Source: Amorphophallus konjac (taxonomy: Eukaryota > Streptophyta > Magnoliopsida > Alismatales > Araceae). Taken from it: DNA of 64,000 bases. Below the pieces are notes generated by a model that did not search any database, was not told the DNA's origin, and worked only from the letters and a program-made list of their open reading frames with translations. Below, in pieces: positions 55,881 to 64,000 of this stretch (position 1 is the stretch's first letter; every line of letters starts with the position of its first letter). Location: NCBI GenBank assembly GCA_022559845.1, contig CM040125.1, forward strand, positions 323,461,829-323,525,828. The letters are read 5' to 3'. The translations under genes and the position numbers were made by a program.

Positions 55881-56225
55881 TCATCGAAAGCCTCTACGCT
55901 GGCGTCCTCCGGAGTTCTTGGCAGGAATGGGGCGGGCCCCCTTGGTGATGTGGTGCACCAGGTAGCTGGCGACTTGAACCGGACTCTTGAGCGAGCCCAC
56001 AGAGCATCGAGCCTTCAAGGCCTTGACTTTCTTCACAGTCTCCTTGGCAGGCTCCGAGGTTTCCACTTGAAGTAGATCAGCGAAGGCCAGCCCCAAAAAG
56101 TTGGGGAAGCCTACAGCAGTAGGGAATGTCCCAAGGACAGTGGGCACTGCCGGGTACCCATGTTCAGCATGGCCGGCGATGATCGCAGGTCCAAAGGTGA
56201 GAGCAGCAAGTCCCGATGATGCCAT
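55881..56225 (-). CDS. small hypothetical protein of 114 aa
   Basis: ATG at 56225 in the context AACAATGGC, a strong plant initiation context; the longer upstream frame lacks such a context. The protein begins MASSGLAALTFGPAIIAGHA. It has a mildly hydrophobic N-terminal half (VLGTFPTAVGFPNFLGLAFA) and a Lys-rich second half ending SGGRQRRGFR. It has low-complexity-free, codon-like composition unlike the artefact ORFs. I do not recognise its family. It adjoins family X repeats, so it may be an ORF of that element or a captured gene fragment. Confidence 0.4.
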   Translation of the reverse strand: MASSGLAALTFGPAIIAGHAEHGYPAVPTVLGTFPTAVGFPNFLGLAFADLLQVETSEPAKETVKKVKALKARCSVGSLKSPVQVASYLVHHITKGARPIPAKNSGGRQRRGFR

Positions 56226-56412
56226 TGTTCGCCTACCACACAGAACAAACAAACGATCAGCAGTCTTTGGGAGGGCCTCGGGGCCCACATATCTCAGCAA
56301 AGAGCTGAAATGTGACACTGGTCCCACCGAGCGTGCCAGACTTGTTGGGATAGGATTTTGTTTGGTCATTTTGTTCTGAGTCGACCAATCAATTAATTAA
56401 TCGATAATCGAT

Positions 56413-57500
56413 TGATTAGTTAACCGCGCAGGCGTGCCAGTCACAGAAGTGACGAATTTATTATGCGCTCATTTTGACCCGTGTGGGGAAAGAGTGAGAT
56501 TCGGGTCGGGACCAGCAGTCCATCATACCATAAAGGCTATAACGTTAATTACATCTCCCATAAGAGAGAAAATCTTTGATTAATTGCCGAGATAGTGAGC
56601 CGTCCGAGGCCGAAGTAAGATGCAAAGGGATGCATATGATGAGGACATGTGAAATGCCTTTATCTATCACGCAAGAGAGGCATGGTTTGTTAAGTTAGAA
56701 ACCCTCAATACGTGACGGAGGACACAGGTCTGAAGACCACCATCGCACATAGCAAAGACTTCCGGTCGGGCGTAACCTGACCTTTCATCAGTGCCATTTG
56801 ATATACTGAGGGTCCATGTAAACATTCATGCACTAACATGACGTTTATGATTATACAAAGGCATGATAACAAGATCATGAAGGCAGACAATGATTAGTCA
56901 TGTTTATTAATCTCCGCCGAGGGAGACAAAAATCATCCCGAAGATGAGTGGGGAGTTAAAACGGCGCGAAGGGGAGAATATTTATTCAAAACCGACGCGA
57001 TCGAGCGTAGGTGAAGGGTTCCCAACGCGACCAAGCGTAGGTAAAGCACCCTAATCCGGTGCGGCCATGGCAAGCTACTTACCCGGCGCGATGGCCTTGG
57101 GGCGTGCCAGATTAGGGCGCGCCGGGTTTAAGCCATTTAAAAATATGTGATTTTGAGTCTAATGCTAATCGGCGCGGGGGGGTACCGCGCCGTATTAGGG
57201 CGCGCCGGGTTAAGACCACACCGGTTAAGTTGATTTTTGGGGTATTTTTGAATCTTTTAGGTTTATTAAGATGTTCTAGAGAACTTTGAGGTTAATTGGG
57301 TTGATTGTTTATTGAATTGGAGCCCCAGGCTCTCCAGGAGCATAGTCATAAGCTCGTGCGAGGTTCATACTCAAGCACGGAGGTTCATTGTTTAAGAACA
57401 CATGTTTTATTAAGTCCACACCTGACGAAAATTGGGCAGCATCTCCCCATCCCTGAAGGATTGCAGGGGAGAAGCGGGGTCATACTCACGTGTGGATCAA
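56413..57500 (+). repeat. repeat family X, copy 1 (LTR-like)
   Basis: Shares GGCGTGCCAGTCACA, CCATAAAGGC, TTACATC-CCCATA and TTGATT-ATTGCCG with 61085-61265 (copy 2) over about 190 bp in direct orientation. Its right part ends with AAATTGGGCAGCATCTCCCC (57429), also present in copy 2 (62488). Between these lies a GGCGCGCC motif array (56961-57235). The spacing suggests an LTR of 1.0-1.5 kb. Class unknown. Confidence 0.45.
56961..57235 (+). repeat. GGCGCGCC motif array in copy 1
   Basis: Repeated short phrases such as CCCGGCGCGATGG, GGGGCGTGCCAGATTAGGGC, GCGCGCCGGGTTTAA, TAATCGGCGCGGGG and GGGCGCGCCGGGTTAAG, 20-45 bases apart, each with TTAA or ATTA beside the GC core. Confidence 0.7.
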
Positions 57501-57516
57501 GCCTGTGGACGTCAAA

Positions 57517-57746
57517 AAAAAGAGAGAAGAAAAGGAACGTTCCTGTGGCACGGACGTCTCGACATCTCAAGAGCAAGTCGAAGACGGGAAGGCCGAATAA
57601 ACTCCATACCTCCTCCGAGCAGGATGAATATATCCCCGGTGCTCCGTCACCCAACAAAGAAGCCCCTCGGGCAGAAGGGACAGCCCCGGCTCCCTAGATG
57701 GCAGTGCCGAAGGCCGAATCAGAAGAAACTCAGGAATTCGAACACA
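57517..57746 (+). pseudogene. fragment of a gag-like ORF of family X
   Basis: One frame reads SKSKTGRPNKLHTSSEQD, then NKEAPRAEGTAPAP, a TAG, then MAVPKAESEETQEFEHM. A related frame occurs at 63830-64000 (PVKEAPKVEDKA, then AMPRAESEKIRELWHNL). The function is not recognised. Copia LTR 2 interrupts it right after the EFEHM codons. Confidence 0.4.
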
Positions 57747-60094
57747 TGAAGGACCCGAGGTAGGCAAGAGGACAAGAAGGGGGGGTTGAATTGTCCCCTA
57801 CACTAGATGGCAAATTAAAATAACTACGTAGTGGAATTAACAACTTTTATCGAGATTGAGAAATTAACTAAACAAGATAAACTTGTTCTCTTAATCTCGC
57901 CGCACTCACTCGAACATATAATCAATTTGAATGATTAAGCACACACCCACAGATGCAAACCACAAGACACAAGATTTTTAAGGTGGTTCGGGACCACGAC
58001 GGGCTCCCTACGTCCATCCCTCACCAAACCCGGTGAGACTTCACTCGGGGATAAATCCCCAAAATGGAGACGATGCTCCAATACACACGCAGGACGACGC
58101 CTGCCCACATACACGGGGACGCACCCCAACACACACACACACACACACGGAGATGAGGTCTCCAACACGATTCAACAACCGGATTAACAAGACACACACA
58201 CGCTGCTGCAACACCGCAGCCCAATAAATCCACAACCATTCGCAGACGGTTCAAGACATGACTGTACACCGATGGTCTACACACACGAATATCTCTAATG
58301 TTCGAAAATAAACATGAATGATCAAATCATGCTAAGCCCAAGATATAGATCATGGAGAATATCATGAACAACATAGAGAGCATATAGAAATAATCTCCCT
58401 CAAACTCCAATAGTTGGATGAAGATATTTCTTGAACCACAAGACAGAGGGAATCTGGATGAAGATGATTCTTGCGTCCTCTTGATCCTCTTGTCGATCCG
58501 GCACTTTTCTTCTTCTTCCACGAACTCCAAAAATCACTTGTAGGAGATGAAATCTCCCTTTCTCTTGTAGCTCCAACCCTTTTCCTTCTTCTTCACCTGC
58601 AAGATAGAAAATATTAGCTCTTAGGGCTTCTCTCCATCATCAAATTCACAGGTCACACATATACAAATATGGGAGGAACCAAAAGACAAGAATAACCCTT
58701 CTAGAAACCTCCAAAAGGACCCCCAATAGGTCTCCCACCAACCCAAGGGCAAAAGGGTAAAAAAAGGTTAGGCACAAGTGGGTTTATAGGACCTAGGATG
58801 GTCAAGGACAAGCCAAGACATAGATCCACAATTCCAGGGATGTCTGGAGACTCTTAGGATTAAAAAACCATGGATAGATGCTTCATTCTCGTGAAAAACA
58901 AAGTCCACAATAGGGGCTGCGAAGCTGGCGGTCGACCAGAATTTTTGGGCGGTCGACCGGAATTTTACAGACTGAAAACACCCCATTCTGGGAATTTCGG
59001 TCGACCTAAACTTTCTGGCGGTCGACCGCTAGCTACAGTGTTCCAGATTTTGAGATGTTCAGATTTAATAGATTAAGCCCTTTAACATGCAATCAACCTT
59101 CATGAATGAACACATAAAGACATAACTCAATCACCCCAAGTTCAAATATATAAAACACACTCATGAAAACTCATCAATCAAGGAGGATAAAAATTTATTC
59201 TCAAGTTAATCATCCTCACCAAAAGATCAAGTTCATATGAACAATGAATTTAAACACATAAATGATCATCATGAAAACAAAACTACCAAGATTGATGTGA
59301 GCATTGAAAAACTTCATATTCCTTGGTATCTATGCAATGTGAGAACACATATCAACCATATCCTATCAAGATCAAAAGCTCCAAATGGAAACTTACCATT
59401 TTCTCCCAAAAACATACACATGCAAAGTGCCAAGTTCTCACCATGAATCTTGATACCTTTGAATATGGGATTGGCATTCCATTTTAAACCTGCATAAGAG
59501 AGTAAATGAAGTTATGACAATGCAAGTTCAATCACTTCGATGCCATCTACCACTTTCAACCAAGATTCTCATGAAGCCTTCATTTTGTGAATCCAAATGA
59601 TCTATACATGCATCCCATTGACATCAAACATTTAACCAAAGATTATATACATCAAAAGCCATAAATGATAGCATTGTATCCCTTTGAAAACTCAAATATC
59701 ACAACTTGACTTCAAGAACTTATTCATTCAAATGAGACTTTGAAACCTCTTTAGCAACCTAATTTTTCTCAGCCAAAAGTAACTCCAAATAGAACATTTT
59801 TCTCAGACAGAAAAGCATGTTAATCACATGAACATTTTGATTAACTTTCTCAAGATTCAATCAAGGCATGATCTCGATCGCAAGCACTTTACAATCTATC
59901 CATGCAACATGTATATGCTCAATCATATGAGACCATTAAAATATAATGGCTCAAAGTCACTCATGCAAACATAGCATAGCAATGATCATGAGTGTTAAAA
60001 CATATGCAAGCATGCATGAAGTTCTTCCACATACACACACAATATTTTGTGATCATCAAAACCAAAATCAAGAGGGAGCACCATGAACCCAACA
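57747..60094 (-). mobile_element. SIRE-like copia LTR 2, solo or truncated
   Basis: In reverse orientation it starts TGTTGGGTTCATGGTGCTCC (right end, 60094) and carries GGACAATTCAACCCCCCC near its other end, like LTR 1 (21734-24598). The inferred left end TGAAGGACCC is at 57747. No clear 5-bp target duplication was found. Instead a 36-bp direct repeat (ending GGAATTCGAACACATG) flanks both sides (57713-57748 and 60128-60163). No internal copia sequence is next to it. Confidence 0.6.
58926..59032. repeat. cluster of GGTCGACC palindromes in copia LTR 2
   Basis: Sites at about 58929 (GCGGTCGACCA), 58949 (GCGGTCGACCGG), 58998 (CGGTCGACCT) and 59019 (GCGGTCGACCGC). They lie upstream of a TATA-like ATTTGTATATG on the - strand (near 58660-58672), as in LTR 1. 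Confidence 0.85.
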
Positions 60095-60104
60095 CAATAG
60101 GCCT

Positions 60105-60180
60105 CCCCAGTTGGCAGTGTTGAATGCCGAATCAGAAGAAACTCAGGAATTCGAACACATGTTCGGCATGCGCCGTAAAT
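60105..60180 (+). pseudogene. second fragment of the family X gag-like ORF
   Basis: TTGGCAGTGTTGAATGCCG... encodes AVLNAESEETQEFEHM, nearly the same as 57699-57748, on the other side of copia LTR 2. Confidence 0.4.
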
Positions 60181-60183
60181 CAC

Positions 60184-60720
60184 TCAAAGCCCTGAACCGG
60201 GACTCGGAGGCTCACAATGAATCACCGCAAAGCCGGAAAGAAATCTAATGGGTCTTAAACCAGCGCGACTGGACCTATAGACACTTAAACCGGGGCGCCC
60301 CCTTGCAAGAACCTTAAACCGGCGCGCCTCCTTTGCAAGAGCATTAAACCAGCGCGCCCCATTCAATGGCTTGTAACCGGCGCGCTCCATTCATGCTGCT
60401 AACCCGACGCGCACAATCCCGCGTTGGTTTAACCCCAAAGCATCCCATCCTACCTTCGGTCCCCAGTTTCCTGCATACATATTTGATGTAAATTACATGA
60501 AATGGAGATATCTCCCGATTGCACTCTAGGTATGGGATTTTTCGAGCTCCGCACCGACCGTCACGTCTCAACCGGTCGCCGTCGGCCAATCCCTGAAGAG
60601 CACCTTCCCTACTCTACCGCCCTACACATCTACAGGCCACTCGATTGCCTTCAGTTGGGGAGAAAGAGAAGACACCTGTCGCTGGCTTCAGAGGCTTCTT
60701 CCTCCCAGCTCCACTGATAT
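60184..60720 (-). repeat. inverted arm 1 of family X
   Basis: Its reverse complement aligns with 63190-63720: TATATATCAGTGG, GAGTGGCCT, TAGAGTAGGGA-GGTGC, GATTGGCCGACGGC-ACCGGT and GGTGCGGAGCTCGAA, then a motif array. Shared order in opposite orientation over about 540 bp. Confidence 0.65.
60246..60425 (-). repeat. TTAAACCGGCGCGCC motif array in arm 1
   Basis: Six phrases: TTAAACCAGCGCGAC, TTAAACCGGGGCGCC, TTAAACCGGCGCGCC, TTAAACCAGCGCGCC, GTAACCGGCGCGCT and TAACCCGACGCGCA, 26-36 bases apart. Confidence 0.85.
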
Positions 60721-60738
60721 ATATATATATATATATGC
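60717..60738. repeat. (TA)n run near a possible promoter
   Basis: TATATATATATATATATATA; arm 2 has a shorter TATATATAT at the homologous place (63194-63202). Confidence 0.8.
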
Positions 60739-61077
60739 AACGAACACCCCACTAGAAGGAGACTCTCGGTGGTTTGGTTGGCTGGCTCTCTCTGAAAGGG
60801 GTTCAGTTGAGGGAAGAAAAAGAGAGAAGGTGGTTCAGCTGGGGTCTCTGGCATCCGAAGAGAAGAAGAGGCTCCATCTACGCACGCCTAAAGGTGAAGA
60901 AAAAGAGAGAGTGTGTGAGAGAGGAGGAGTCTAGCTAGGGAAGGGGATTGGGTCTTTGCTCTCTTCCCACTATTGTATCTCTTTCCTTTCGATTTTTGCT
61001 CTTCTGTATCACGGGGTAGTGTGGACGCACTAAAATTTGGAAAGAATCGGTTCGTTTGTTGATCGGGGTTCATTCGT
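60739..61077. other. unclassified AG/CT-rich stretch of family X
   Basis: Pyrimidine- and purine-rich, like a 5' untranslated region after a TATA box. No ORF supported. Confidence 0.25.
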
Positions 61078-61777
61078 TTGTTTAGTGCGAGGGCGTGCCA
61101 GTCACAAAGTGACGATTTATTCGGGCTTCATGGAAGCCCATGGTGCGCGCGATCTGACTAATCAAATAATTGTGTAGTTCGAGTCCGGACCGAAACTCGC
61201 CGTGCCATAAAGGCCACGGCGTTATTTACATCCCCCATACGGGGGAACACCCTTGATTGATTGCCGGGAATAAGGGCCCTACAGCCTGAAATTCATGGTA
61301 ATAAAGCGAAAATAAAGACCCCGGATCACGTTTAAACAAACCCACGTTGGGGCGTAAAATGTTCATAGACACGTATATGTTGGTCACTCACAGACCATTT
61401 CGTGTTCGGACGGAAGTCCGCATTAGTAGCGTCGAAGACGATGATAAAACCATACGGATGTCTGCCATAGGTATGGCAAGTTTAATGTGGATGCGGGATC
61501 GGATCCCGACGGAAGTGGGTCAAGCTGATGAACTATCAGCCCAAGATGTGCCCGGATCGTGACAATGTTGGGGATTCCGAGGTCCACATCCGATACCACG
61601 GGGCATCATTGCTTTTCTCTTCACGCACAGTCCGGGGGAGTGAATTGTTAAGTGTGAAGCCCGAACTAGCCAACATATGCCCTCGCACGTGGATCGACCT
61701 GCGCTGTCAGGTTGCGGGGTTCGACCTGCCCGGTCAGGTCGCGGGGGTCAAGGGGGCAGTGCCCCTTGCGGGGGTTT

Positions 61778-61803
61778 CCGGGGGCGGAGCCTTCCGCCCC
61801 CGG
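61778..61803. repeat. perfect GC-rich hairpin
   Basis: 11-base arms CCGGGGGCGGA and TCCGCCCCCGG around the four-base loop GCCT. A second, weaker pair (GGGGGCAGTGCCCC) lies just upstream. Confidence 0.85.
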
Positions 61804-61883
61804 AACAAAATTCTAATTATAACAGAGGGGAAACTTTTGATTAGTTTTCTATTAACTTGAAGTATTTTTTTATTTGCTTAATC

Positions 61884-62190
61884 AGGCACGCTGGATTAAG
61901 GGGATACCAGGAGAGGAGAGGGCGGCCGGAATAAGGAAACAAGGAGCGTGCCGGAATGGGCTCAAGAAGAGGGGGCGTGCCGATTTAATGGGTACAATGG
62001 GGCGCGCGGGAATAGGAGGTTTTCATGGAGTGCGCGCCGGATTAGGTGATGCCAAGGGGGGGCGTGCCAGAATAGGAGGGGCCAGGGCACTATTCATTCC
62101 ATGATTTGGAAAGTGGATTTGAGTGTGAAGCTAATCCGGCGCGGGGGGGTAGCGCACCGGATTAACCCACGCCGGATTAGGGGGGCGCCA
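61884..62190 (+). repeat. GGCGCGCC motif array in copy 2
   Basis: Phrases such as GCACGCTGGATTAAGG, GCGTGCCGGAATGGG, GGCGTGCCGATTTAATGG, GGCGCGCGGGAATAGG, GCGCGCCGGATTAGG, GGCGTGCCAGAATAGG and GGGGCGCCAGATTAAAC. Confidence 0.75.
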
Positions 62191-62560
62191 GATTAAACTC
62201 TCGGGAGGTTTTCTTTTATTCTTCTTGCTTATTTTTCTTCTTTCTTTCACCTACAAGTTGATTAGTTGATTAGTTTGTTCACCCAATTGGTGGATTAAGT
62301 TTGTAGAGAGGAAGTTTAGATACTTTAACCGTTTGTTAGGGTGACTTAGCATGAAGATCCAAGTGTTTTGTTCAAAGGAGTTCGTTGTGCAGGAGCTTGG
62401 AGGTTTAGCTTGATTCAGACACTTCAAACACATGCTGCTTTCTTCCCCAGAGAGTGGTTCATTTGTTTGCTCTGCGTGCTCTTGCTCCTGACAAAAATTG
62501 GGCAGCATCTCCCCCGGACTGAGGTTTGCTGGGGTGAAATAAGGGATTGTCAAACGGAAT

Positions 62561-63189
62561 ACTCCGGGACGATCCCAAAAACTCGGAGTGGCCTAACGGC
62601 AGTCCGGTGTCACATAGTTGAACGCAGAAGCCCCGAGGACCAGCCTTCAAGGGGTTCTAACAGTTCATGGGTTGCAGCTGTGTGAGAGCTCCGACGGGGC
62701 AGATGTTCGCCATGGGATGGCCATGAATGTTCACCCTCATACGGTTACTTCAAAGGCCATGCTATGGAGGAGCAGGCTTTGAATCACCTTAGGTGAGTAG
62801 AAGACAGGAAGAATAGGGGAGCGAAGGCTAACAAAAGTAAATCACTGTGTTTTTCAACTACTCTCTGTTTATTCATCACCAAAAGGGGGAGATTAAAATA
62901 CAAGGAAGCTCATCCCGAAGGGAAGGGAGAATACATTGAAGGGGAAGAAGGGAAATACATCGAAAAGGGAAGAAGGAGATACACCAGTGGGGGAGAGGGA
63001 ACGAAGCACAAGCTCCTCCCCCTCTGAACTCACCTTTCCTCTCTCACCAACTCTCTCTTTTTCTTCACCTTGTAGGCGTAGAGGGATCGAGCTTCTTTTT
63101 CTATTCGGATGCCGGAGATAGCCCCTCCTCTCACCAAACTCCTCTCACCGAACCCCCCTCACCGACCTCTTCCTCTTCAGCTCTTCGTC
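62561..63189. other. family X internal or flanking sequence
   Basis: Includes a copia-like purine tract AAAAGGGGGAGATTAAAA (62880-62897). No LTR start TGTTGG follows, so its meaning is unclear. No supported ORF. Confidence 0.25.
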
Positions 63190-63720
63190 TCGTTATATAT
63201 ATCAGTGGGAGGTGGGGGAGGAAGAGAGCACAGGCTCCATCCCCTCCGGCTCACCTTTGTCGCCTCTTTCCTCGTGTCTGAAGTCGTTGAGTGGCCTACC
63301 GGGAGAGCTGCTGATAGAGTAGGGATGGTGCAGTCCCAGGATTGGCCGACGGCAACCGGTGGAGATGTGATGGCTGGTGCGGAGCTCGAAGCCTTCCATT
63401 CCTGGGAGCAGGAAGAGCTCAGGCGGTTGCACGTTGGTCAGGAGTCGGCTGCTCACCCACTTCAGGTAAGTTCCTTCTGTTTATACCCAAAAATAGGGGA
63501 TCGGATGTAGATGGGATGTCTCGGAGTTAAAACGGCACGGGGTTGTGCACGCCGGAATAGCACAAATGGGGTGGCGCGCCGGAATAGCACAAATGGGTTT
63601 AACCCATAAGAAGTGCGCGTCGGTTTTGGTGGTATATGGGGGGCGCGCCGATTTAAGATCCATTAGGGGGGGTGCCAGTTTAAAGCCATATAGGCACAAC
63701 CACATCGGTTTAAGCATCAT
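63190..63720 (+). repeat. inverted arm 2 of family X
   Basis: Partner of arm 1 (60184-60720), in the opposite orientation. It carries a motif array at 63531-63720 (GGCGCGCCGGAATAG, GTGCGCGTCGGTTTTG, GGGCGCGCCGATTTAAG, GGGTGCCAGTTTAAAG). Confidence 0.6.
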
Positions 63721-63768
63721 AGGGTCTCTTCCCAGCTTAGTGGTGATTCGGACGGGCGCTTTCGGACG

Positions 63769-64000
63769 TCAAAAAAAATGTCGATGAGGATCATGCGGCA
63801 TGCACGTCTCGACACTCGAGAGCGAGCCGAAGACGGAAATGCCGAATAAACCTCATGCCTTGCCCGATCAGGATGAGAACTCACTTGGTGGTCCGCTACC
63901 CGTTAAGGAAGCCCCCAAGGTGGAAGATAAGGCTACAACTCTCCGACCGGCCATGCCGAGAGCTGAATCAGAGAAAATTCGAGAACTCTGGCACAATCTC
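63769..64000 (+). pseudogene. gag-like ORF of family X, runs off the window end
   Basis: The frame is open at the end of the window: TLESEPKTEMPNKPHALPDQ, DENSLGGPLPVKEAPKVED and AMPRAESEKIRELWHNL. A one-base frame difference from 57517-57746 exists before EMPNK. Unknown function; it may be the N-terminus of a longer protein. Confidence 0.35.

Larger units (their letters stand above)
61078..62560 (+). repeat. repeat family X, copy 2 (LTR-like)
   Basis: See copy 1 (56413-57500): the same left words and the same TTGGGCAGCATCTCCCC at the right, with a GGCGCGCC array in between (61884-62190) and a strong GC hairpin (61778-61803). Confidence 0.45.

Noticed and set aside
57905..58290. ORFs with Cys/Val repeats (CVCVCV)
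   Set aside because: They cover an ACACAC microsatellite in copia LTR 2.
1..64000. tRNA and rRNA genes
   Set aside because: I looked for tRNA B-box-like GGTTCGANNCC with a matching acceptor stem and for rRNA core words and found none. A dedicated scan (tRNAscan-SE, barrnap) would be decisive.

Overview
The window is plant nuclear DNA made almost entirely of nested and decayed LTR retrotransposons. I see no ordinary single-copy host gene, no rRNA or tRNA gene, and nothing bacterial. The evidence for a plant is: Tat-lineage Ty3/gypsy pol genes with a second, archaeal-type RNase H; SIRE-type copia and Tekay/Del-type gypsy LTR ends; plant mobile domain (PMD) and DUF7745-like proteins; and AT-rich, intron-containing genes with TATA boxes and AATAAA signals. 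A large, repeat-rich flowering-plant genome is likely. I cannot name the species.

Layout. (1) 1 to about 20949: element A, a Tat-lineage element on the + strand, cut by the window start inside its 5' leader. Its gag-pol (372-8640) is riddled with stops and frameshifts. Two decayed multi-exon genes on the - strand follow pol: a PMD gene (10270-13915) and a DUF7745-like gene (14668-16095). An LTR-like insertion (about 16530-18850), a polypurine tract and a 3' LTR (19672-20949) complete it. (2) About 20950-24598: a PBS-like fragment, then the 3' end and LTR of a SIRE-like copia element. (3) 24600-26033: LTR-like and 3'-terminal debris. (4) 26034-55449: a Tekay/Del-type LTR split by element B. 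(5) 27278-53485: element B, a complete 26.2-kb Tat-lineage element on the - strand with nearly identical 4.2-kb LTRs, a 5-bp AACGC target duplication, a PBS, a purine-rich tract, gag-pol, and the same two-gene antisense module as A. In B that module is intact at sequence level. (6) 55450-64000: a mosaic of an unclassified repeat family (X) rich in GGCGCGCC motifs, a solo-like copia LTR (57747-60094), a small unknown ORF (55881-56225), and an ORF running off the window end.

How it works together. In A and B, gag-pol is read in the sense direction, while the PMD and DUF7745-like genes lie on the opposite strand between pol and the 3' LTR, tail-to-tail with pol. In B each antisense gene has its own TATA box, phase-0 introns with GT-AG borders, a stop codon and AATAAA. 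They encode about 707 aa (PMD plus a coiled coil) and 450 aa (DUF7745-like), and they share a related N-terminal exon. Because the genomic RNA is sense, these introns would not be spliced out before reverse transcription. Extra ORFs in Tat-lineage elements are known; the intact two-gene module, the shared leader exon and the motif arrays around it in A are the most interesting content here.
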